From positions 22,040,501 to 22,104,500 of the forward strand of contig NC_071342.1 in the NCBI RefSeq assembly GCF_027744825.2: DNA of 64,000 nt. Reading direction: 5' to 3'. This DNA comes from Synchiropus splendidus (taxonomy: Eukaryota > Chordata > Actinopteri > Syngnathiformes > Callionymidae). A program made the position numbers and the translations under genes. Below, in pieces: positions 49,922-60,027 of this stretch (its first letter is position 1; every line of letters starts with the position of its first letter). The notes below the pieces were generated by a model, which worked only from the letters and a program-made list of their open reading frames with translations, searched no databases and was not told the origin of the DNA.

Positions 49922-50576
49922 CAGTGGTACCTCGGTTCGACCAATCCGTTCCAGGCGGTCGTTCTAGAAGCGATTTGTTCGAAATCTGAGACGATTTTTC
50001 CCATTACAATGAATGGAAAAAGAAGTAATGCGTTCCAAGTCTTAAAACAGTCTTTTGTAGGAGTGAATGTAGAGTGTCTGCTGCAGGTGGCTGTTCCTCT
50101 ATGTGTGTGGCCGCTGCATGTGGGAGGGGTTGCCGAGTGAGTGAGGTCTCTCCAGAAGTGAAGAGGTGCCCGGTGCGTGTCCAGCTCTGAATGTGCGCTT
50201 CTGTGCAGTTTGGCTGTGACAAAGTCATAAACCAAGTCAGGCTCTGTCCCAGACTGGCCTCATCCCTGTCCCAGCTCCAGCCCACAACAGGACATCAAAC
50301 CCTGGAGTCAGCGCTCCAGCACCTCCCCTGTGACACTCTACCACGGTCCAGTGTGGAGACAGGAAAGGTTTTACACCTCAGTATGAAGAAAAAACAGTCA
50401 GTAAATGGAGCTAACGGGACACATACAGAGGCTGCGTTAGACACAATAACAAAGCGCCTCGTGGGTCAGGTGATGGCTCAGTGCACGTTATGTTTTTTAC
50501 GGCTCTTTTCGGGGGCGTTTGAGTTCGAGACATTTTTGTTCGAATTCCGATTTGTTCGAAATCCGATGCACCAGTG
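49922..50576. mobile_element. non-autonomous DNA element with CAGTGGTACCTCGGTT end
   Basis: Left end cagtggtacctcggttcgac preceded by TA. The right end in reverse complement reads cactggtgcatcggatttcg, then aacaaatcggaattcgaac, so the inverted termini extend about 50 bp with wear. It is about 655 bp with no transposase frame, in the same family as 34419-34639. Confidence 0.7.
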
Positions 50577-51739
50577 TGAAATGTAAATGCATTTGCCATT
50601 GCCAAGTCCATACTTAGAGTACAAGAAACAGCTGGAATCCAGGGTGTTATTTCACAGTTACACAGGTTAGAATTATTGGCCTAAAAGCTGCTGAATCGAT
50701 TTCAAGTCTTTGAATTGAGTCGTGTGTACCGAACCTTAAATGGTCAACGGTAACTCCGACCTCAAACCACGTTACCGAACAGTTCAAATGAATCGTTGCA
50801 GCCCTGTGCACTGCAACGGTAAAAACAAGAAACGCTATTTAAAAGTACTAATTCGACAAGTGGCACAAGTCAAAGACCTTAAACACAACTCATCCATTCA
50901 TGTCAGTGATAGGACAAACGAGTCAGCGAGTCGTGTTCACACCGTCGTGTCAGTATAATGTGGCGTGTTCCGTGATCAGCGTCCGGATTGGTCGACCACC
51001 TGTCGCTCAGACTCGATTGACTCCCAGGACGTGGCGCAGTTCAACTCCGCACTTCCTCATTAATTCGCCTAAAACGCCGTCACTTCCGAGTGTTTTGGTT
51101 TCACGGCTCGATAATTCGATTGTCAGAGCAAGTCTTCTGACATCGTCGCGTGCCTGTGTTGCGACCTCCCGCCGTCGCTAAATGAAATTAAACATTTCCC
51201 GCGTGATTCTTGGAGCCCAAACAAAGTGTCGGCGGCGATGATGAATTGATTTATGTGACGAGTCGTCGCCGCGGAGAGGAGTTCAGCAGCGATCTGTGCT
51301 TCCACAAACAGAAGGGTGTCGTGTCACATTAGATTTGACTGTGTCCCCCCTCGGTGCTAATGGTCTGGAAGCCCCCGCCCCCCCCGCTCCCATTAGAAGC
51401 AGTCATCACCGCGGGGTCCCCGCCCGCCCGGGCTGCCCCCTCGCCGCTGCCTAATCGAATTATCCAGGAGCGTATCACGCTTCAAGACGGCGAAAATATA
51501 CGGAACTGTGATGGAGTTTCTCTGTGTCCAATACTCACGTATTCTCACCACAAGTGTCACACATGAGCTATGCATGAAAGATGCAATATTAATCACGAGA
51601 GTCACGAGGTACCGACAACGTTGGATCACGGCCTCCCGTCTTCGGTTGGAACCCAACGTCGTCCATTCTGAGTGAGTTGACTTTTTTATTGTGGTGAATT
51701 GAATCCAACGTGGTGGATTTAAGGCTGTGGCCCCGTGTG

Positions 51740-52600
51740 TGTGTGTCCTTGTATAGCTATATTTGTGGGGCAAATTCTTAGATAAACACCTGCTTATCAG
51801 GACGCATGACGTTGTGGGGCCCTTTTGCTTAAGGATTAAACCTTCAAAATGACTGTAGTTAACTGACTACAGTCGGATTTAAGTTTGGTTCAGAGTCCAG
51901 ATTCAGGTGAGCCGTGTGTTTTGGTTTGTTTGATGGTTAGGTTTAGGGGGAGAGGCTGGGGAAAGGGTTATGAGGCAATGAGAGGTCCTCACAGAACATA
52001 AAAAAATGATATTGTGTGTGTGTGTTTAAACATATCTATCCTAGTGAGGTCCAATTTGGGGGCAAACACCATATTGAAAGACCCTTTTAGGCGTTTGTGT
52101 GGCCCTTTTGCTGGTCCTCACAAGGCTGAGCCTCAATTTGAGGGTTGAAACTTTAAAATAAGTGGGTCATTATAACTGGGTTCCAGTTTGGTTCAGAGTC
52201 CTGGTTCAGGTGAGCCATGTGTCTTGGGTGGTTAGGTTTAAGGGGAGAGGCTGGGGAAAGGGTTCTGGCCATGAGCGGTCCTCACAGAGCATAAAAACAT
52301 GATTATGTGTGTGTGTGTTTAAACATATCTATCCTAGTGAGGTCCAATTCGGGGGGGGGGGGGGGGGGGGCAAACACCACATTGGAGGACCCTTGGGCGT
52401 TTGTGGGGCCCTTTTGCTGGTCCCCACAAGGTTGAGCCTCAGTGTGAGGGTTAAAACTTCAAAATAAGTGGGTTTCAGTTTGGTCCTGGTTCAGGTGAGC
52501 CGTGTGTTTTGGACGGTGAGAGGCCGGGGAAAGGGTTATGGCAGTGAGTCGTCCTCACAGAGACATGAACATAGAGATTGTGTTTGTGCGTGTGTGAGTT
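51740..52600 (+). repeat. tandem array, unit about 290 bp, three copies
   Basis: The landmark catatctatcctagtgagg is at 52031 and 52324 (293 bp). gaaagggtt is at 51961, 52256 and 52529 (295 and 273 bp). Units also share cctcacaaggctgagcctca, gtgagccgtgtgttttgg and a GT run. The third copy is shortened. A run of 20 G (52351-52370) lies inside. The family is widespread in fish genomes as I remember it. Confidence 0.88.
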
Positions 52601-54409
52601 CATTGTTTCGCCGTCAGGACTAGATACTTCAGTGACACCATACCTCCACTAGAGGGAGTCAGAGTCCGCGTTTGGACACCGATGGAATTCCTTCCGTCAC
52701 AAAGACAACTCCACTTCAGCGTCTGCTCGATGTTCTCCTGAGCAAATCACCGTCAACGTTAAGCAGTTTTAATGCTTGGAACCATCAAGTTTGACTTTGA
52801 GTCAAACAGGCGGGACAAACGCGGTGAGCTCAGACGCCGCACCACGGTGCTCGCGTGATGTCGGCGTGTCCCTGAACGCACCGCCGGGCAGATGGTGTCC
52901 GCCGGCAGTGGTCAGTAGCAGGTGCAAGTGGCTCATGGCCGGAGGCAAGGTGCAGCGATGCGGCCAGTCCTCGCTGCTGTCTGGAGTCAAAGCAAAAGGC
53001 GCGGATGCGTCTCAGGATCCAGGCCCTTGAGTCGCCTTTTCCTCAGGAACAGACGCCTCAACAGGAATTCAAACCCGGCGCCGTTTCACGTCCAACATTA
53101 GTGTTTTGTTTTGGGGCGATCAATAATTCTGCATTGAAGTTGGTGAATATGTGGCAAAAGAATCCTGGACTCAAACACTGTCACACTTTATGGTTTGTAT
53201 TGTGTCAGTTCAGTGACGTGGCAGTTGGAACAGACACACGAGGGACTCATCTATAACGCTTTAATTTGGTCTGAAGCAAGGAGACCAACTCATTTTTGTT
53301 TAAATGTCTGACGCACAAGTCACGAGAGCTCGACCCGCCTTTTAATTCACACACGTAGAGGTGCAGTTTTGGACCACAAAACCTCACAATTCCGAACGGA
53401 CTTCAGTCTCCACAGTCAAGAACACCAACACGCGTGTAAACAACACACGCCTCCGTCCAACTCACACACGCGGAACCAAATCCTGCTGATTCTCCTGCAA
53501 CAGAGAATTTAAAACCACACTTCTTCTGAGTTTCAATGGACGAATTCCATACAGATTTAACGTCACAGTTACCTGAATATTCCCATAATGGCTGCCACAC
53601 ACACACACACACGCGCGCGTCTCTAACAAGGACTAATGTAAGAAATATCAACTTGAACTGTCGGAGGGCTGGGGCTCCTCGGGGCCCCTCAGAAGCGCGC
53701 GTGGCCCTAAATAAAAGGCTTGTGCTGCTTGACATTGAGTCCGAAACCTAAACCCTCCTGTTGGCGCCATGACGCGCGGCTGATGTGAAGATCACGCGTT
53801 TACGCACAGGTGCACCGACTGTTGGAGCAGACAGCCTTTTAATCGCGTGATCGTCGGGAGTCGTTTTAAATGAAAAACAACTCAGATTTACAATATCGCC
53901 ACTGTGGATGTGTGGATGGTTCGATTCCGCAGATAAAACAACCGGCCGCCTCCGCGTGCGCGCCTGTGTGTGTGTAAATCTCCGGACGCCTTGTTTAAAA
54001 TTAAACGTTTCTGCGTGTACTGATTCAATTAATTACGCTCATAAAAAACATAATTTATAAAGCTCCGTGGTTTCACCAGCGCCTTAAAAAAAACTGCGCA
54101 TTACTTTAACATTTTAAAATCAACCATTAAAATATGATTTTTCAATCGCAGCTCGACGCAGATTGATCTCCCGCGGTGGTTCACCTGCAAAAGAGCATTT
54201 TTTAAAATGAAATGATTGCTGTAATTTGAACAGGTGCAGTAGTTAGTCATTTTAAAACTAAAGTAAAAAAAAAAGGTTAAAGCGTAGTTGAATTTTTTTA
54301 AATGAAAGATTTTGGTTATCTTTTTCGATGCGCGCCTTTACGCACGGATTTTGGCATAATGACACGGATTACAGGAGAGAGGCGCTCACTGAAATGAAGG
54401 TGTGCAGAT

Positions 54410-54411
<2 letters not shown>

Positions 54412-54456
<45 letters not shown>
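54412..54456. repeat. (GT)n microsatellite
   Basis: About 22 uninterrupted GT units. Confidence 0.95.
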
Positions 54457-54459
<3 letters not shown>

Positions 54460-55399
54460 CTGATTTATCTCAGTCGCCCCCCGGTCATTTCCATATATTG
54501 AAATGCGCCCCCAGTCACTCAATTTCCCCGGAGCCGCCGTGCGTGCCGGGAGGAAGCGCATGTGACCATCTCCCGTCTGATGCCCACTGGTCCCTACGCT
54601 CCCCTCAAAGACGAGGACACCCCCTCCACCCCCAACCCCGCGCGCCCCCTCCTCCGCACACCACCTCAATAAAATCTGAATATATCGAGATGGCCTACTT
54701 AAAAACAGACCTCGCTCCAAACTCGTTTGTTTTTGTGCGACAGTGAAAGTCAGGGACGAAACTCCGCGTGTGGCGCCGGTGCTCCACCGTGGCATTAAAC
54801 GCGCGGCCGGGCTGATTTATGAACGCTGCCATTTACGCGTGGAGATTCCTCCGTGCGCGCTCCCGGAGTCCAATGTCCATCTGTAAGTGCGTGTGTGTGT
54901 GTGCGGGAGAGGAAGAGGAGCGTGAGTGAAAACGCTCTTTGTTGGCGACAGATGGAGCGAGAGTGAGAAGAGGTCAAGGTGAGTTGGAGAGGACGCGGCC
55001 TCTGCAGCGTCAGACGAAAGGCTGAGTCTCAGCCAAGGCACAAAACGCGTTGGAGCAAGTCACATCCACAGAGAACTTAGAAGCGCAGAAGGAAACTTCC
55101 TCCTGGCGCAGCTGCTGCCTGTTTGTCTGTCCAAGCCGCGGGTGAACAGACACATTGAGACGCGTTAAAAGGCGCTTTACTAGAATGGACAGTTGGAGAT
55201 GGAACAAATGTAACGAATCAATTAGAACGATTAAAAATGTCCGATCATTTCCACATCTGAGGAGTAATTAGGAAACACGAAGAGACGTGTGGAATATTTA
55301 ATCACTGTTAATGTACAATATGACACACACACACACGCACACACACACACACCGATGGCGAGTTGCAACCTGCAGAATATTTCACTCACTGGTCATGCA

Positions 55400-57178
55400 T
55401 TTTTCCCCCTTGACGTTGAACCTCCTCCTCCTCTTGCGGCTCGCCTCTCTCTCTCTCTCTCTCCCTCTCCTCTCTTCCTCCCCCTCCACCACCTACTCCC
55501 TCTGTCTTGCCTCCCTCCACCACCGCCGCCGCCCCCTCGGTATTAAGTGCGCGTCCTCTCCGGTCAGCGAGTGAAGCTCCTGGTCTGCGCGCCGGAGTCG
55601 CTGCAGCCGCTCCGGCGACCAGCCGCGCCGTCCTCCCGGTGCTCGCTGCATCTCCTCCACAGAATCAGTTCCCTCCGCTATCTTATCTTCTTTTATCCTC
55701 CAACACGTCTCCTTCGCGTCTCCTCCGCATCGCGTCTGCGCCTCCGACGCTTTAAGCCCCGCGTCTTATATCACCGAAGCCCCTTTATTACACGAGTACT
55801 TACAATCCCCCTCCTCTTCTCCTTCTTCTTCACCTTCTTCTTCCTCCTCCTTCTCCTCCTCTCCACCCCCCAACTCCAAACACCCCCCCCGTACCTTATA
55901 TTCTGCTCGAACCTGAGGAACATCTGAAAGTTATTATATATGGGCCCGATCACACTCCCACGGTCTGTTCTGGGGGGTCAGCTCTGGCAGGAGGACAGCA
56001 ACCCTACGGTGCGGCTGGAGCGCGCGTGAGTGCGCGACACCTCAGCGCTGACCCCCGTCATGGCTGCGTCTCGGTATGAAACCGAGAAACGATGAGTGAA
56101 CGAGCCACTTCTGCGCGCTTCACGTCCACAGGCGGATCTGGGTCTCTCAGCTGTGCTGGGCAATGAAAGCAACTTTTACCAGCGTGCGCAGGAAGTGAAG
56201 TGCGGATCAACCTGTCCGTCCTGTCCCGCGCGCTCCTTCACTTTCAGCGAGACTTACGCGCGACCCGCACGAGCGCGCACAGACAGACAAACAAACCAAC
56301 CAACAAACACGTGCACTCACGCACGCTTCAGTCGGAATGCGCCCCCCTCCAGCGCGCTCCTGTCCGCGGCTTCCCTCGCCCTGTTTTGCGTCCACCTCCC
56401 TCTCTCTCTCTCTGCATATTGCTTTCATTAGACTCTCATTCTCACACACACACACTCCTCCTTCCCTCCGAGTGTCTCTCGTCCGCCCCCCCCCCCCACT
56501 GATCTCTGTGTCCATTGGCTTCCACCGGGTCTCATGTCCGGCCCTCCTCCTCCCTCCTCGCCTCGCTCTCTCTCTCTAATGACCGTCTATTGGTGTTGTT
56601 ATTGCGCGTCCCGTCCGTCCCTCCTCCCACTCCCCACTCCCCACTCCCACTCGGGTGCCTCGGCCCTGCCCATGTTGTATTTTTTTCCCCTCTCGATGTC
56701 GGGTGTCTGTCCATCGCCTGACGTTCAAGTTCGCCGGGGAACGTCACGTCCGTGCACTTGAACTTGCAACAGCACGGAGGGGGGGGCGGCGAGGGGAGGG
56801 GGTGGCGTGGGGAGGGGGGAGGGGGGGCTTTTGCCATTTTTTCCATCTCTCCCCTCTCTCCATCCACCTCTCTCTCTCTCTTTCTCACACACACACACTC
56901 TCTCTGTTTTCCTCTCCGCTGCTCTCCTTTCTCAAAAAAGCCATGACGGCGATCCCGCGATCCATCTTCGCCTCCGCGCCATCTTCCTAATATTTATCTT
57001 TTTTATAAGTGCCATTTCTTCATTCGTCGCTCGGCACCGTTTGATGGTGTTGCGCGGGGGCGGAGTGGATGACCGGAGGCTGTTGGATGAAGATATCCCA
57101 GTGCCCCGGTGGAGTCTCCTCTCTAACCCCGATGTGATCCAGCGCTGACCGCCGCCGCCGCCGCCGTCGCCAGCCACC
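55400..57178 (+). promoter_or_regulatory. GC-rich bcl11a promoter / 5' leader region
   Basis: CpG-rich sequence with long CT tracts (55440-55530, 55790-55872), a G-rich tract (56776-56827) and the upstream ORF. The last 240 nt before the start (aaaaaagccatgacgg to the GCC repeat at 57150-57166) resemble the BCL11A 5' leader as I remember it. The transcription start cannot be placed. Confidence 0.55.
56943..56990 (+). promoter_or_regulatory. upstream ORF in bcl11a 5' leader
   Basis: ATG at 56943 after aaaaaagcc, 15 codons (MTAIPRSIFASAPSS), then TAA, 188 nt before the main start. From memory, the human BCL11A leader has a short ORF of similar sequence (MTA-x-P...IF...APS) at the same place. 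This would be a conserved translation-control element. The leader boundaries are not proven here. Confidence 0.55.
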
Positions 57179-57233
57179 ATGTCTCGCCGCAAGCAAGGCA
57201 AACCCCAGCACTTAAGCAAGCGGGACTTTTCGC
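57179..57233 (+). CDS. bcl11a: BCL11A-type zinc-finger repressor, coding exon 1
   Basis: ATG in a Kozak-like cagccaccATG; 18 codons plus one base, donor TCGC|gtaagt. It encodes MSRRKQGKPQHLSKRDFS. MSRRKQGKPQHLSKR is the invariant BCL11A N terminus, known to recruit the NuRD complex through RBBP4; BCL11B has N and Q changes here. BCL11A is a nuclear C2H2 repressor of blood and brain development. The C2H2 fingers lie beyond the right edge. Confidence 0.93.
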
Positions 57234-59577
57234 GTAAGTACAGACGTCGCTATCACCGTCTTTTTTCATTGACCAAACAGCGGGGGGAAGCCGACTGAAG
57301 GGGCTGGAGGACATCGGACGCGCCGCTCGGACCCAAGTGGACTTTAACAAGTGAGCCGCGTGAAAGCTGCTCCCAGCCCCAAAAGTTTGTCAGAGCCGGT
57401 GCGTGCGTGTTTCGCGTGTAGATCAGGGTCAGCCCCCGGGCAGAGGCTCGGCTCCGGTGCCCTCACGGTGGTCCCGGACGCAGCGCGGCGGAGAGTCCTG
57501 GTGCCAGCGCGCCGCCGCAGGAGCCAGCAGCCCGGACGCGCCGGCGTGTGACGCTCCCCCCCGGCAGGTTCCCTGCGCTTCCCTCTGGATTATTTTCACC
57601 TGGATTTTTGTTGGGAAATCTCGTGTCCGAGTCTTTACAGCAGTGCACCGGCAGCTTTTGTTCGCGTCTCACTTTTTCTTTATAGACGCTTTTGAGCGAC
57701 ACGCACCCAAACGGACACCGATTCTTGAGTTTTAAAAAAAGTCAGGAATTGTGCGATGACATGGTCATGCGTTTCAACATTTCTGGGGAAAACATGTTTT
57801 ACAATTTCTAAATTGTTCAACTTTACGCACGGTGTTAGTTCACTGTCAGAGCCGCGCACTGTCTCTAAATGACTTGTTAAAGACGGAAGAAGTAAAAAAA
57901 AAAAAAAAAACCCGTCAAAAACGTGTTCGACAATTGCGGCTAAAGTGACAAAGAGGGTCCGAACTGTGCGCCACCGACGTGCGCCTGTGCCACAAAGTGC
58001 TTGTTCACTTCACACTGTTCAAAATTGCGAAAATTTGTATTGTTTTTTGGCTTCCGCGGCGGTTTCTATCAGGAAGCATGTGTGCGAGTGTGTGTGTGTG
58101 TGTGTGTGCGAGTGTCCGGCTGCTGGTTGACAGCCCCCATCATGGCCACGGATCGTCGCTAGGAGGCAGAGCGCGCTCAGAAAACACCAGCGCGCAGTTC
58201 GAACCTGATCACTTTCACTGGCACACGGGCCGCGATTGGACTAATCGGAGGAGTATAGAAGGATTAGGAGGGGAGGGTGCGTGCGTGTGTGAGAGAGAGT
58301 GAGAGTGTGTTATTACCCCCTCCCATTAGCCCCCACCATCCTTTACATCCACCACCAAATTCTTACAATTCTTCTGTCATCATCCCCTCAAACACCTTCA
58401 ACTCTCTTTTGGTGGATTAACACTGTGATCTTCCTCACACACTCACACACACTTAAAATACAGTCAAGCACCAGGCATTATTCCGCTTTAATTTCACCAG
58501 AATATTGGGTTAATAATAGGAAGGACCGCGTCGTGGCAGGTTTATTTTTGTTCAGCTCATCCACAAACATGTAAATGGTGTCCCTGTCATCATGTTCACC
58601 TCCTGTTATTGTCGAAAAACTGCAACGTGTATGAAGTATTACAAGTATTAATGTGCAGTTTTGGGCCTCAGCTGATTGACACAGATCTGGAGTTGGACGG
58701 TGTGTTATCGCATCATCTCCACGTCCCAGTTTGAGCACAGTTGCCGTCCAGTTATCGCAGCGTTCAGATGATATTTCCTTTGAGGGGGTGCGAGTGTGGT
58801 GGTGGTGGTGGGGGGGAGGAGGGGTGCGGCGTCCCCTATCTGCTCTCCATCTTCATGTCACACATTCTGACACGCTCCCCCCCTGATATCAGACAAAATC
58901 TGCGCCAATCACCCAGTCGCCGAAAATTAGAATCTATTTTTTGACTCTCTGTGGTTTCGAGTTCATTAAAATGTGAAATTGGGCGACGGAGTAAAGAAGG
59001 TCGACATCAGACTCCAACCTTGGACTGGATCGTATCTCTAAAATAAAAAAAAAATGTCGTTCTTTAAGCATTCCAGCCCGGACCAAAGCCGTCTTTAAAA
59101 GAAAAAAAAAAGAGAGTAGCGAGGAGTTGGCGGGGCCTCGGAGGTGCCTCACGTCCAGGGCGATTTCGCGGCGCTGAGCTGAGAGAGTTTCCCCTCTTCC
59201 TCCTCTGCCTCCTCACACATGCTGGTGACAGTTCCCTCCGCCGATGACGGCCATGTTTGACCCTCGCGCGCGGCGCCCCTGTCATCAGGCTTCTGGTTTG
59301 AAGCTGGTGGAGATGCGATTTCCCGCCGTCCTGGTCTGTGATCACTGCAGCTCAGGATTGTAATCATCTCAGCCTCCGTCATGACAAGGCCCACTTCCTC
59401 CTGGTTATTGTTTGCTGCTCACGCCGGCTTGTGTTTACCGGCCCAGCTCCCCTTCTCATCCGTCCCCACCAGCCATAAATGAAAGAGAGAAAAGTACCAA
59501 TGTAAATATGCCTGGCTGCCAGTAAATGCCTCTTCTTTCTCCCCCGTTCTTCCTCCCCCTCTCCTGCGCTGCAGCAG
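57234..59577 (+). other. bcl11a intron 1
   Basis: 2.3 kb, GC-rich at its start. Contains a GT run (58087-58108). The last 350 nt before exon 2 (59220-59520) are non-repetitive and might be conserved. No exon was seen. Confidence 0.8.
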
Positions 59578-60027
59578 CTGAGCCCCTCTCCGCCGCCGTC
59601 GTCTCTTCAGAGGAGCTATCGGAGCGTTGTTCGGAGAACTCGGAGGAGAGCGGCAGTCTGAACGGGCACCACCCGGGGTCTGCCGTCAGGCGGCTGTCCC
59701 GCCTGGGTCACGACTCCCACCCCTCTCTGGAGCAGGACCTGCTGACCTGCGGCCAGTGCCAGGCCACCTTCCCCTTGGCGGACATTCTGCTCTTCATCGA
59801 GCACAAGAGGAAGCGATGCAACGGGCCGCCCTGTTTGGCGGTCGGCCGGGGGCTGGACAAACCCCCCTCGCCGTCCCCGGGCTTGGCCCTCACCCCCTCA
59901 CCTGCCCTGAACTCCCTACGCAGCCGGAGGCCCGTGGAAGTGGGCATCCAAGCCACGCTGGCGGAGGACGACGACGACCGCTTCTCGCTGCCGCGGGGGA
60001 TTTGCCCCAAACAGGAGCCCCTCCCAG
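59578..60027 (+). CDS. bcl11a: BCL11A-like coding exon 2 with C2HC zinc finger
   Basis: The acceptor is the tandem gcagcag. Starting at 59578 gives S-PEPL as in BCL11A; starting at 59575 adds one alanine. Donor CCAG|gtaact; phase 1 in, 1 out. After [18 protein letters not shown] comes a Ser/Glu/Gly-rich insert, then [28 protein letters not shown] (the N-terminal C2HC finger), [16 protein letters not shown] and [10 protein letters not shown]. The order equals BCL11A exon 2, but the part before the finger and the part between PSPSP and VEVGIQ are longer and little conserved. This suggests a diverged or extra fish paralogue. The rest of the gene is off-window. Confidence 0.92.

Larger units (their letters stand above)
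47661..57178. other. intergenic region and bcl11a upstream flank
   Basis: Contains the LINE fragment 47866-48610, a MITE 49922-50576, tandem repeats 51740-52600, a CA/AC-rich stretch 49560-49760 and CpG-rich sequence from about 53.9 kb onward. Blocks at 51180-51490 and 54460-54900 are non-repetitive and could be regulatory. No protein gene was recognised. Confidence 0.65.
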
